64,000 nt of DNA, taken from contig JBITNC010000001.1 of assembly GCA_050084985.1 (NCBI GenBank), positions 44,640,001-44,704,000 of the forward strand, in the 5' to 3' direction. Below are positions 21,639-34,039 of the stretch, piece by piece. The notes under the pieces are model-generated. The model saw nothing but the letters and a program-made list of their open reading frames with translations. It searched no databases and was not told where the DNA came from. A program made the translations under genes and the position numbers. The first letter of the stretch is position 1, and every line of letters begins with the position of its first letter. The DNA is from Nageia nagi. Lineage: Eukaryota; Pinophyta.

Positions 21639-21956
21639 GGTTTTATCCATAGCATGAGGAGGAATAGGGTTACCCCTAAGAGAGTGGAGAAACTAATAGC
21701 AATGCATAGCTATCTTTGCCTTAGAGAGAGAGTTAAGCCTAAGTACAAGGCTAGCCGAGCTACATGATGGGATTTTGATTATGTGGAGGCAACTAATATA
21801 AAGGTTGATAATGATGTCTAGGGGTTGGTAGGATTACCATTGGAGGATGTCTACTTGGATGATGAAAGCAGCTCATCAGATAGCCTTGTTGATCAAAAGA
21901 ATGATATTGATTACAATCATGATTTATTAGTAGCACATCAGCCCTTAGAGCCATAG
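21639..21956 (+). pseudogene. hAT transposase C-terminal part (hAT dimerisation region)
   Basis: This continues the transposase directly after the copia insertion: GFIHSMRRNRVTPKRVEKLI, then AMHSYLCLRERVKPKY and WDFDYVEATN, ending at a TAG at 21954-21956. Together with ERN.ST on the left flank it restores the family block ERNWSTYGFIHS, so the copia element landed inside the Tyr codon or right beside it. The acidic tail (DDESSSSD-like) is common in this group. It shares the fate of the N-terminal part. Confidence 0.85.
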
Positions 21957-22244
21957 TTTGATAGTTCATTTTGGCATTTTGTAGCCTGCTACTATGTACT
22001 AAATTGATTCAAATTTTAGGTTTAATGATAATATGGCATTATGATAATTGATTATGGCTTATTTTGATATTATGTTTCAATGTTTCATGTGATTGAAATG
22101 ATAATATTATAATAAAAATGAATTAGCAACGATCACATTTTAAAAATCTAAAAATTTTGGTATATTTTACTAGTATTACACCAGTTGCTCCTATTGTCAT
22201 TTCTAGAGTGCTCCCTAAAAATGACCTCAATTGTACCCATTCTT

Positions 22245-22262
22245 GGGAACGCGTTCCCACTG
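22245..22262 (-). repeat. Candidate right terminal inverted repeat of hAT, with 14-bp palindrome
   Basis: Read on the minus strand it begins CAGTGGGAACGCGTTCCC. It contains the perfect palindrome GGGAACGCGTTCCC (22245-22258), which could serve as a transposase or host-protein site. Confidence 0.45.
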
Positions 22263-25200
22263 CTTCCCTTCTCCCCCATTTCCAACACATGTTGAAACCT
22301 TAATTTAAAGACATCTTGAATTTTTGGTTCATGTGATACTTTTGTTGTCTTGAAAAAAAACATAATATGATCCTTCATGGAAAAGGTTCTATTTCTAGGT
22401 AAGGTACATCTACTGGGTATTCTAAATTATTATGCATCTTTTCCCTTTTAATATTGTTGCTTGGAATTTTGTATGCATTGATACTCTTCATTGCACATGT
22501 GTTGCATGTGTCAAGTTATCATGGTCTTTGATCTTTGGGAAAAGTATGCTAAATTTGATAAGATTACTTTGAATAATCCAATATACTAAATGTGACCAAA
22601 TTACTTTGAGTAATCTAATATCATAGCAACCTACACAACCAAGAGATTGGCATCAAATACAAGGGTACAATTCAAAATCAATGGCAACTTGCAACTTAAT
22701 GAGCTCCCATTTTCTATTCACTAAAATCATGGACCTTGTTCTTTACTCTAATGCTATGTCTCTCAGACCAACATTAGGTTGATTCTCAATAGCTAGCATT
22801 ATAAGCATACATAACATTGAAGACATGTGAAAGAGAACTTAACTTTAAAAAAAAAGTTTCAACAAAGAAAATCCGTATCTACCCTCAATCACTATAAGAT
22901 ACATAGGCCCTGTATTAAACCTCAACTACTATAAAACAAATCCCACAAGTTCATAGAGCATGTATCAGAATGATAATCAACGAATGACATGGGAAGAGTT
23001 AGTAAATTAGTGATAAATTTTCCATGATAAACTAACAAGAATTAATTCTTTAAACAATGTAGATAATTATAGAGCAATACGCATCTGATCAAAAATCACT
23101 CAAAGACATCTCAATATGTAAGGTCTATTTTTAAGTTTCATATTTCAAACAATAAGAAATCTTACAAGCTAGAAATATAGAAGTAAGACAATTCATCATT
23201 GAATACTTAAGACCCAAACAAATAATACTAGCATCCTTGGAGTTCTAATTTAAGAAAAAAAACCATTGAATCCATTTTACCACATTTGATTTTACAAACC
23301 TTAAAAAATATTTAATTAGGGATTTAAAGTATCTATTTACAGATTTTTAACAATTTTTACACAAACCATATATAATAAAATCCTAGGTTTAAAAAAAATC
23401 AAGAACAAGGAGTAGAAATGTATTGGTGAGTGGATCCCAAGGGTTCTAAAGAGCGTCTCGTATATTAAAAATAAACTTTTCTTCTTGAGATGTCTTTTGA
23501 TTGTGATAGGGAATTGAAACCTCAACTTCACAAATATGGAGAGGGACTTCTTGGCTTCATCTTTCCTTCCTCAACCCTTCTATTTTTAGACCTCCTTCCT
23601 CCATTGTTAATGTTAAATAAAGCACAATCTAAGTCTTCAAAGACCAAATTCAAATGCGCTCATCCAACATAATACTTCTTATGAAAATTGGTGAGGATTA
23701 CAACTCTAGTTTATACTTTTAAGAATCTATGATCAACGAGCACGCAGATGGTTGCTATTTTTTGTATTTCGATCTGCAAATTTGTCATTGCATTAATTAG
23801 CATCCCATTTTGCTTTATATATTTATTTAAAACTTTTAATTATCTTCTTTTAAATACTGTAGAAATTACTTTTTAGGGAACTAAAGGTTGATTATAGTTA
23901 TGGATTAGAGATAAACAAGGCAAAGAATATCCTTTATATCATATTTTTTATTTTAAATTTTGTATGCTTTTTTACTAATCTTGCATTTTTTTCATGTTTA
24001 ATTAATGTCATTTTTTATCTTGTTTATATATTATTTTTAATTATGGAAAGAATATTATCATCTTGTTTTAAAACATAATTATATTTTTGTTTATATATTA
24101 TAGATAAATTATTGATTATAATACTTCATATCAAAACTTATTTGTAGCACTCCACCTACTCTTAACTTCAGCAAAAGCTTAAAATTCAAACCTTTTTTAT
24201 TTCATATTCAACACCCAAATGATTTAGTAATGGACAAAGGCGATCCACATGAGCATGTCAATGTCGCTAGCTAGTTGACATCCATGTGGCAAGATTGGCC
24301 AAATTCAAATTAATCAATCTTGATAGAATCTCTCTCAAGTTCACTTCCTCAATGTACACCTCATTGGGAAGATGCAACATAGCTGACCCCATCATTTCCA
24401 TCCACAAACTATGCTACGAATATTTTGGTTATGGTGTTATGATTTTCTACTTGGGGCCATATACCCAAGAGAATGCTCATCTACGATGTTAGACATCTAA
24501 AGTAATGAATAACCCTTTGTATCATAGTCATAAGTAGATTTTTCTAAAGCAATGTTTCATATGATATGGGTAGAGCGTCATCGCTTATGGAACAATTGAC
24601 ATACCCTTATATGCTACATCATAGGGAATATGAGTAAAGCCACACTCACTCAGTAATCATATTTTTATTGATTACTAACCCTATATGATAACTTATCAAG
24701 GGATATGGAACATTAGCATGCTCATGTTTATCGGTTAGGTCCACCATGTTGTCCAACATCCCCATGCACATATCTTGGAGAGCCATGAATATTTTGGTTA
24801 TCATACCAATAATATCCTCAAGTGGTTTATTTTATATAATGATTTTATTAATCATGTTTCAAAGCAAAAACCACCCCATAATACCATCCCTAAAGATATT
24901 TAACATTGAGCCAAATATTGGTTTTCTAGGTTTAATTATTTGTATAATTATCCATGATGTTTATTACAATATAAGTATCTCAATCGAAAAAGTATAAACT
25001 ATATTTCAAAAAGCATATATAAAAAATGATATACATTCAAATAAGATACAAATTCAATATTCAACTATTACAATTCATAAATGTAATCATTACATTTAAT
25101 TATTAATAAATAATAATCTTAGGTGTACTTGGAAAGAAAACATAGAATACAAGCAACAATACTTCGAAAAAGTTGCACATGCATGACCCGAAAAGAAGAA

Positions 25201-26987
25201 TATCACTTTATAAGTATGCTACTACAAAAAGGTAGTAACAAGTCCTAAGTACCACCAATTGATGACTATTGTCTTTTTAGGATAGGGTCTTTTTATCGTT
25301 TATTGAAAAATAACACAACTTTGTTTAATAATATCTAATCTTCTTTAACCAATGTATTGGACAAATCTATTCAACTAACCTCTATTGGTAATATATACAC
25401 ATGTGATATTAACTATAAGCCAAAGCATCACAAACCATGATTTTATATATTTGACTTTTTCTTCTAAGTTAATTTCCAATCATTAGTTTACTTAGCCTAC
25501 AATTACCACACATGATTCAATTTTCTTATTTTTCTTCCACAACAAACCATTATTCATGACTACTTTACCAAAACATTGCTTTCCTATTGTGATAATTCCA
25601 CTAATCATATTTCAAAAACATCTTAGTGTGTTTCACCTTGTAATTATTTGATTACTATCAAGTGGATACCTTGCTTTCTTGTATTATTTCTCAACATAAT
25701 TCAACTCTATACTTTCTTTATATTTATTCAAACATATCTAAGTATGGTTCTTTGTCTTAGATTCTCTATTCACTACAATAGTTCACTAAATCATTATTCC
25801 ATTTAATATTGGTACTTCATTAGTCATACACTTACTAATATCCTTTAGCTTATTCCAATAGCTTTAAAGTTTGAGCATGAATTCCCAAGTATCATGAATC
25901 AATATACAAGTTCTTTCTATGAACCTTCTTACAATGCTAATCAATGAATTCATATGAACTTAATATCCGAAGTTCATTATTAGATATTTATTTAATCCTT
26001 TACTTACTCCATTATGAAAATTCATATTGAGTTATATCTCTAAAGTGATTACACTCTTTGATAAAATTATATGTTGACTAATTTCCATTTCTCTATCTTT
26101 CTTTTGAGCTTGAGTCCAAATTCTTGTAGATACACACACATCATTTAGGCCTAATGGTCTTGATACAAGAATGTAAATTTATATCTTGTAAAGTTCCATA
26201 ATCCTTTATGAATTCAACACATTAATCATGGTATTTTTATAACCTATTCCATTAATATATCTTAGTTATAATTAACATGTATCACTTATCCCATTAATGT
26301 GAGTAACTTAAAATGCAATCCTTAGAGTCATTACTAAGCCTTACCAATAATTTTTAAACATTTCTTATCAAGAACTATATGGAAAAGTAAACATCTCATT
26401 AGGTTTTAAAACTATTAATTATAGTAATATACACCTTTAGTTCACCATATTCATAATACCATCATATAATTGTAATATTCTATTAACACCTAAAAAAGAA
26501 TTTTAATTTGATTAAAATACCCTTTTAGGTATTTGAAATAATTTATTTATTTAATTAAATAAATGCTCTTATCATCGTGCCCTCGTATCTAACTTTATGT
26601 TTTATGATAACAGATCGATCTAGAGATAAGCCCAAGGAGTCTTGGCCCATGTGCACCATAAGCCCAAGGAGGAGCCTTGGCACTAGATCTATTATCTATA
26701 AAGGTGGAAGGATTGTGCATGATAAATCATGACATGATATAGAATCCTTGATAGGTGGTAATATACTTGTGTCATTCTTGACTAGTGTTTCTCAATGAAA
26801 CCTATCATATCTAGATTTTGTTATACACTGAGCTCTTCATTCCTACTATCTTTCTAACCCATTTGCAAGTGATTTTCTGAGTATCAAAGGTGTGATGATG
26901 ATATCGAGTGAAGGGTAAAGGTGAACTAGAATGGTAGTTGGGAGATGTTGTTAGGATCCTAGCATCATCATTGGGTTAAGGTCATAT
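22263..26987. other. Long AT-rich spacer, nothing assignable
   Basis: About 4.7 kb without a frame or repeat I can assign. Small frames at 24286-24492 and 24746-24997 have no family resemblance. From about 26560 the sequence may be the 5' LTR of the gypsy fragment that follows, since a primer-site-like sequence ends it, but there is no second copy to define its limits. Confidence 0.5.
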
Positions 26988-27006
26988 TGGTGACTCTGTA
27001 ATTTGG
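26988..27006 (+). other. Possible primer-binding site of the downstream gypsy fragment
   Basis: TTGGTGACTCTG followed by TGGGG a few bases on resembles the TTGGCGACTCTGCTGGGGA found after the 5' LTR of many plant Tat/Ogre-type gypsy elements. Gag sequence begins about 350 bp downstream on the same strand. The match is imperfect. Confidence 0.35.
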
Positions 27007-27329
27007 GGAAGCTCATTGTTTGTCCCCTCTCAATCAAATATCTCCTTCACTCTTCATGATAGGTAAAGTACATATTTGTATCTTTCGATAATCCATTTTG
27101 ATAGGCTAAGGTCAACTAGATCATTATTATCTTTCATGACATTTCTATTTACTATTATTTCATGATTAATTGGTTAAAATTTATTATTATTAAATAACCT
27201 TAATAATTATTATTTCAGTTATAACAATTGGTGAACTTGACTTTTTTTGACACATTGCTTTATCCTTCACTAGTTGCACTAAAAATCATATGTTTTTTAG
27301 ATAGGACTAACATTGCATTTTGAGTGTTT

Positions 27330-29740
27330 TAGAAATGGAACCAGTTAAGTTTCTTTTCATGGTTAATAGTTTTGATGATGCAACCAAAGCTAATTTAAAA
27401 AAAAATACTTTACAAAAATTATGATAGAAGTGAAGGCTCCAACATTGGGGGTACTAATCAATCAGTTGGAACTCATCCTCTTGTTTCTAGAGATTCAAAT
27501 CCACTATATGATGAAATTCATAACACTAGGGCTCTATATCTTTAAGAAGAGCCTACTTTTGATACATATCAAGGTGAGTGAGATCCCATGGCTCATATCA
27601 AGGCTTTTGAGTTGAAATTCAAATTAAAGTTCAAAATAGATGAGAATTTGAAGGCAAAATATTTACCAACTACATTTCGACATGATGCATGCAATTAGTA
27701 CTTCTCTTTACCTGCTAAATATATTAATTTCTATGCACAACTTATCTCAAATTTCTACATGCATTTCAAATATTATGCTCCTACAAAAATGATAGTTTCA
27801 AATAGTAGGTGATATACAAGGTCCAAATTAAAGATTTGATATATTTACATAAAGGTTTCAAAAGATATGGAGCATGATACAAGAGCCAATATCTGAGTCT
27901 CATGTCACATCAATGTTAAAATGTTTATAACATCCACCCTAAGTTAAAATTCATAGCCTTGGATTATATGACCCTTCCATTCACTAAGTTTATGTATAGG
28001 ATAACGTAGAAAGAGAAATGCTTAGTTGATATGGGTGAATTGAAATACGACAATCCTCCTAAAGAGATAAAATGAGGGAGATATTAAAAAAACAAAGATA
28101 AAGAGGTTCATGCTATAGAAGAATCTAAAACTAAAAAAAAATAAGAGTTAAGCAAAGCAAAATTTCAAGAAAAATACAAGGTTACCCTTAGCTCTCGCCA
28201 TTATGTTGAGCTAGGTCCCCATGATGATAAACTTGGTTGTACAATGAGGCAAAATTTTATGAATATCACAAAGTTAAAGGTCACAAAATCAATGCTTACA
28301 TGATCTTAAGGAAATAATTAAGAAAAATGTTGGATGATAAAAAAATTCAATATGAGATGCGTGTGGTGGACTCAAAAGAAGTAGAACCCCTCATGATGAC
28401 CAACGTCATCTTCAATGAAGAACTATGCAATATTGCTAATAGAAGGAGGCCTAGAAGGAACATTCACCTATTAACAATAGAAAGGACAAAGATCCCATGA
28501 AATTCAAGTATGTACAACAACTACTCGAACAACTAAAGGTAATTCATGCCAAGATAAGTATTTTTGAACTTTTGTACTTATCTGTAGATCATAGAAATGG
28601 TTTATTTGATGCACTTAAAAAGATTGAAATGGATGTGGATATTCTTGTTGCTAAATTTATAGCATTAGTATCTAATATTGATATAGATTTGACTGGTAAC
28701 ATATTTGCTTTCAAGATAGTGAATTGTCTAGTGAGGATGTCATTGAAAAGAATTTGGGATTGTATATTCATGTTAATCTTGATGGTATCCTTGTCAAAAA
28801 AGCATTGATTGAAACTAGTTCTAATGTTAATTTTTGTTTAGATGAGTTACTACAAAAGTTTTTTCCTTCAATTTATGCAAAAATGAAGAGGACTACCATT
28901 TGTATAAAAGGTAATACTAAAAAGAAATGCATTGGTTATGTTAATATACCTATTGAAGTAGGATGTAAATATGTTCATAAAAAGGTGTATGTTTTTCAAG
29001 TTAATGCTTGGTAGACCTTAGATTTATAAACTTAGATTTGTTACATCCACATTGCATTAATCAATTAAGTTCATGCATAATGGAAAATAAGTTACAATTC
29101 ATGCATAAGATAAGCCTATAGATCTATGCCAAGCAACTGAACATTTTTGGATCCTCAATGATTTGGTTGATGATGAGGAGAACATGATAAAACCTATCAA
29201 AGAATTCATTCCGTAAATGGTAAGTATTGGATTGTACAGAATTCTAGTAATTGATATATGGTAGAGTTTTAGAGAACTTGGATGTCTCCTATCTATTCCT
29301 AAAACCCAATGATGTCACTCAGATGAGGATGAAATTGATCAACATTGATCCATTCCTAAAGAGACAGAAGACCCTATTATGGATGTGAGTGTGCTTTGTC
29401 AAGAACACGAAAAAAATGCCAATCAAATATTAAAGACTTTACTTCTATTTCTCAAACTTCATTAGGTAAGGTAAGTATGCATTTCAATAGTATAGATTCC
29501 ACTTTTGCTAACCAATATATGAATAAATATCAATATGGTGGTAAAGGATTAGGTAAGAATGAGCAAGGTAGTATAGAACTTATCTCAAATGAAGTTCAAT
29601 ACAAGAGAATATCTAGTATTGGGTATAATGCTTCAACATCCACAAAATCACCTTCAACTCCAATCATCCAACATGTTGATACTAGTGATAAGGAAAACAT
29701 TAGGGATATCTTTGTGAATGGTTGTATTACGGTATGATGC
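27330..29740 (+). pseudogene. Ty3/gypsy fragment: gag, protease and G-patch-like segment
   Basis: Plus-strand remnant in several frames. Gag is seen at about 27585-27900 (HIKAFELKFKLKFKIDENLK, KYLPTTFRHDACN, YFSLPAKYINFYAQL). The linker before protease is at 28497-28808. The retropepsin-like part at 28724-29014 has VNLDGILVKKALIETSS, where the family has the active-site D-S/T/G-G-A after ALI, and GYVNIPIEVG. At 29396-29737 the segment YQYGGKGLGKNEQGSIE is a G-patch-like module typical of the pol linker in plant Tat/Ogre-related gypsy elements. No RT, RNase H or integrase follows, so the copy is 3' truncated. The active-site Asp is lost (ETSS). Confidence 0.78.
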
Positions 29741-32001
29741 ATAGTCCCATGGAGGAATTACATGCTTAATCCTTTAATTCCTCCTTCATCATCACCTTGG
29801 ATTTTTACTATGAGTTTCATCTCCCTCTCTTGGCCTCTTTCATGGCTCTGCATTTACAATTTCCACCTAACATTCTAAACTTAACTCCACTCTTTTCCTC
29901 CTTTAGAATTTACATAAAATCATTGGGGTCCCCCATCCACCCCTGCTTCTTGGCCATGCATTTGGCTACAACTAGGAAAACCCCATGGTACAACATAAAC
30001 TTGGTCATGTCCTATAAATCTTTTGCAAACTTTTATAATTCCTTAAAAAAGAAATATGCAACATTGACCCTCTTTTTCCACCTTATACGATTTGTAATAG
30101 CTAAGTGATACCCTTGTACTCATGTTGAATTTGGGTGTTTAGAGTAAAGTAGTTCATGATGTTTCTAACAAATTTCTATAATGGATGATCAACTTTTTGC
30201 CATGGATGGGATAGGTCCTCCCTCATGATATACTTTCCATCCCATCCAATTTTCTCCAAAGATGTAAATAAATCAAGCTTTTTATTGTGGGTGCTTATCC
30301 CTTTGGATTTTCAGTCCTTCATCTACTAGACCAGAAATCTTTGCCAAGACTATTGGAAAACTTTTGAACATAAAAATCCCTAAAATGAAAAAACCCTCCA
30401 CCTAGCTATTCTCCATTTTATAATACACTATAATATCAAAACCCTCAAATAATTATAAGAAGCTCTAATACCCAGCCTTCCTTAACACTTCCTAGACATC
30501 ATAAGTGACCAAGTGTTTTGTTGGTTCTAGGTGCAAATCCTTGTACCCACCATCTGCTCTACCAGCCCTACCTTCTACCATTAACATCAATGCCTTTTGC
30601 ATATGTTCTCTGAAACTCTCCTAAGCTAATGGTGAATAATCTGACTAGCCCTCCACACTTAAATCTTGAATCCATTCTCTCCGCCCTTTAATATCTAATC
30701 ACTATAGAGGCATGCATCATAACCTGAAGCACCTTCCAGTATCATCCTCTCCTTCATGTGAACCACCTTGGAAAATGATTTTTCAAGTATGCTCTAAATT
30801 ACAACATCAATAATGTGCTTGGAGCTAGGTGAATTAACACCTTCTCTCATGTGCTATGACCACCTCCACACTCAATGCATCCTTGTAGTGATATCTCCAT
30901 TCTGCCACTTAAGGATTTTCAAATTACAATAGAATTTAAATTCCTTTTTAGATGTTAACAATAACAACTTTAACATTGCAATTTTTCATAAAATAATAAC
31001 ATTATTGATACAAAAGAACAATAGAGTATCACCTGCTTACCTACTCCTTTGACTTTTCTTCTTCTGCTTCATGTATTTCCCTTATGTGATTTGAATATCC
31101 AATTATCTAAGTTTTTGCATTACCTATTGTGAGACTTGCATAATAACATAATGGTTAATATACATGATATAATGTCTTGCATAAAAAATTTAATTAATCT
31201 TTAACTCAATGCAAAATAGAATTTAAAATAATGCATTACCTCATTTGCAACATCATATCAATATTGATCTAAATTTTCTACAACACATATTCCCTTTATC
31301 TTTACCAAATCCAAAGAACCATGTGCCTTTATGTCCTCAAATTTAATATGTTTCAATATTCATATTTTTTTATTTTCATCTTCATCATACTTTTATTTTT
31401 TTTTTCATCTATAAAATTCCTACCTTCTTTTGATAAACTAGCATCTGAGATGACATTTTCATCAAAACACCATTTATGTAACTCTCTATATTATTTTTTA
31501 TTATGTTGTCTCTTAAGTACTTATATATTTCTTTTCAATTAAATTTATTTCTTTATTATACATGGATAGCTTAGGGATGTTATCAGCTGGCTTCCAATCT
31601 CTTCTCAACTCTGCAAGTAGTAGTGCACCTTCATGAATTTGACTTCTATGATTGTTTAATCTTCTATGGTTGTTTAATCTTTATCAATAACCAAATTCAT
31701 ATCCATTGTATGCTTATCATCATGCAAGGTATCATATGTAGTATATTTTTTCAACAACCCTCATAAACTTCCCATTCTCCTTGCACATCATCTACATAAA
31801 TCACTCTCATCTCAGGTTCGTCAGTTTGTAAAAAGTAAACAAGGTCAGATAATAAAATGTTAAATATTTTGTATGCCTAGTAAAAAATACATAAATACCA
31901 ACCACTATAATCTAAAGGGTCCTTCTACTTATGAGTATTATTATGATTGGTTCCTTCTCTAATTTCTACCTACAAAATCAAATAAGAAGTTAATAAGACT
32001 A
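29741..32001. other. AT-rich spacer up to the large gypsy element
   Basis: No assignable frame. The ORF at 29797-30108 and the low-complexity one at 31321-31542 resemble no family. Short local repeats occur (for example two TTTAATCTTCTATGGTTG-like units near 31650). Confidence 0.55.
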
Positions 32002-32750
32002 ATGTGTGTTGATTGGTATAGTGTAACCTCAAGGGTTTGGTCTGATCGTGTTCTCCACTGTCCACAATGGTAGGTTCCTTGAAAGAGCAAAAAGTGGTGG
32101 GGATGCGCTCGTATTGGTTTTCTGCTCAATCTCCATTTTATAGGTCAGTTCCTATCTATATTTAAGGTCAAAAGTAACAGAAAAGGAATAAAAAGATGAA
32201 GAGTTACAGAAAAAAGATAAGTAAATAAATAATTAAAATAGGAAATTTACAACCTAAGCATTGCAACATAGGCAACAATCCATAGCTAATATTAAGAATA
32301 GTAAACTATCTCGCACCTGGGTTCTCGCTATCACAATACACAACAATAATTTGAAGAAAGCATTTCACATATAACATCCACAAAAGTAATAACAACCAAT
32401 TTGTTGCAAGAGGGAAAAACATTATCTATTTGTATTATCATATGTGAATAGTTCTTACAGATTTGAGTAAATTTGCTAAAATGTTCGACCTTTTTTGATT
32501 TCTAAAAGCTAGCTATGTATACAACTTCCCCCCGTCCTTGGATGATTGGATTTCATTAATATACATTATTGCTAGCATTGAATGAAACAACTAAAATAAC
32601 ACTATTTACATAAATGCTACAACTGTGCTAGATTACATAGTAAATAAGTACTAATCAACATAACTATCTAGGAATTTGCAATTTTTGGTCAGCCATGTCC
32701 ATAGAGCTGCAATCCTTCTGAGATGTCATTGACTGCTCCTTCTTAGGCCC

Positions 32751-32830
32751 TATAGCTAATTGAATATAGCACTATAGCTGATTGAAGATAGCATTGTAGC
32801 TGATTGAAGATAACATTGTAGCTGATTGAG
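32751..32830. repeat. 22-bp tandem repeat, four units, in the 3' LTR
   Basis: Units start at 32751, 32773, 32795 and 32817 (TGTAGCTGATTGAAGATA type). The other LTR has only two units at 45221 and 45243. The two missing units (44 bp) explain almost all of the 46-bp length difference between the LTRs. Confidence 0.9.
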
Positions 32831-33152
32831 TAGTTATTTGATTACATATTGATTGGTATGATTTGGTATTATGCTTTATCAATTGCTATTTGCTTCTCTA
32901 TAATCTTTATGATCTCTATTTTAGATGTCAATAATAAGAGCAATGGTGGTTGATAGACATTATGTTCACTTGGTTCAAGAAGAACTGCCACTGTTATGTG
33001 GAAATGAGTTGATGTCAACACATTAACAGGGCCTTAAGGTCAAATAATTAAGATGAAGTGGACTTGGGTGTTCTTTCTCATGCATTACTCTTACACTTGC
33101 TTGGCAAGCTCTATGTTCTTCTTTCGGGCTCTATCGATGATCAAGTTCTATC

Positions 33153-33540
33153 GGGACCCACTAATTTCCACCAAAAAATGTGATGTCATCTCTCAAAATA
33201 GATAGGCTCTATTGATATTCTAGCTCCTTTGGGACCTGCTAATTTTTACCAAAAAATGTGACATCATCTCTTAGAATTGATAGGCTCTATTGATGTTCTA
33301 CTTCTACTAGGACCTGTTGATTTTCACCAAAAATCATGACATCATCTCTCAAAATCGATGAGCTCTATTAATGTTTTGATTCTACTAGGACCTGTTGATT
33401 TTCACCAATAATCATGACATCATCTCTCAGAATTGGTAGGCACTATTGATGTTTTGATTTTGTGAGGACTTTTTTATTTCACCAAAAATCATGACATCAT
33501 CGCTCAAAATTGTCGAGCTCTATTGATGTTCTTAAAAAAT
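33153..33540. repeat. 78-bp tandem repeat, five units, in the 3' LTR
   Basis: Units start at about 33153, 33231, 33309, 33387 and 33464. Each has GGACC..., TTTTCACCAAAAA, a TGACATCATCTCTCA block and GGCTCTATTGATGTTCT. The TGACATCA core, and TGATGTCA in the first unit, resembles bZIP-type sites. Confidence 0.9.
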
Positions 33541-34039
33541 CTAGCTTTGAATTTGTGCAAGTCTTGGACACTCAACAATTCTCGAAGATCCTAAAGCAAT
33601 AAAGATAATTCTTGGATAGTCTTGTATACATGACTTGGGTATTTTTTGACAATTCTTCTAGGTATTCTAAATAATATGACATAACTCCTAGGTTCTCTTA
33701 ACTCCTAGGTCCTAAAGTATAAAAGAATAAAGAATGACATAACTCCTATTTAATGTAACTCTCGGCTAACCTTATTCACATAATTCTTAGGTACTAAGAA
33801 AATAATATGACTCTTGGGTACTATTATATACATGACTCATGACACATTAAGGGAAGGTAATGAGAAGAGAAGGGATTAATAAAAATGAAAGAATACAAAA
33901 ACTTACAAGTCTTAGAGACTCTAAGAGAATAATATCCCTCTTGGGCATTCTTATATATACAACTCTTAGGGACTAAAGAATAAAGAATGAAAAATAATAG
34001 AATTACCCAAATTTTAGAATGTAATTTTGAAGGAATACA

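Larger units (their letters stand above)
13769..22262 (+). mobile_element. hAT-superfamily DNA transposon carrying a nested copia element
   Basis: The transposase remnant is bounded by two candidate terminal inverted repeats. The left end starts CAGAAGAACACGTTCCC at 13769. The right end, read inward on the minus strand from 22262, starts CAGTGGGAACGCGTTCCC. They match at about 14 of 17 positions and begin with the CAG typical of hAT ends. Without the 4.9-kb copia insertion at 16697-21638, the element is about 3.55 kb, a normal size for an autonomous hAT. The 8-bp flanks (CAAGGATA and CTTCCCTT) do not match, so the ends are provisional or the target duplication has decayed. Confidence 0.6.
32007..34039 (-). 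repeat. 3' LTR of the large gypsy element
   Basis: 2033 bp. It contains four units of a 22-bp repeat at 32751-32830 and five units of a 78-bp repeat at about 33153-33540. It pairs with 44491-46477. Confidence 0.95.

Noticed and set aside
31321-31542. Short hydrophobic Phe/Ile-rich ORF
   Set aside because: The composition is what poly-T and TTC/ATT runs produce; there is no start context or neighbour support.
33153-33540. Evenly spaced repeats that could suggest a CRISPR-like array
   Set aside because: The units are contiguous 78-bp tandem repeats with no unique spacers, lie inside LTRs and occur in both LTRs.
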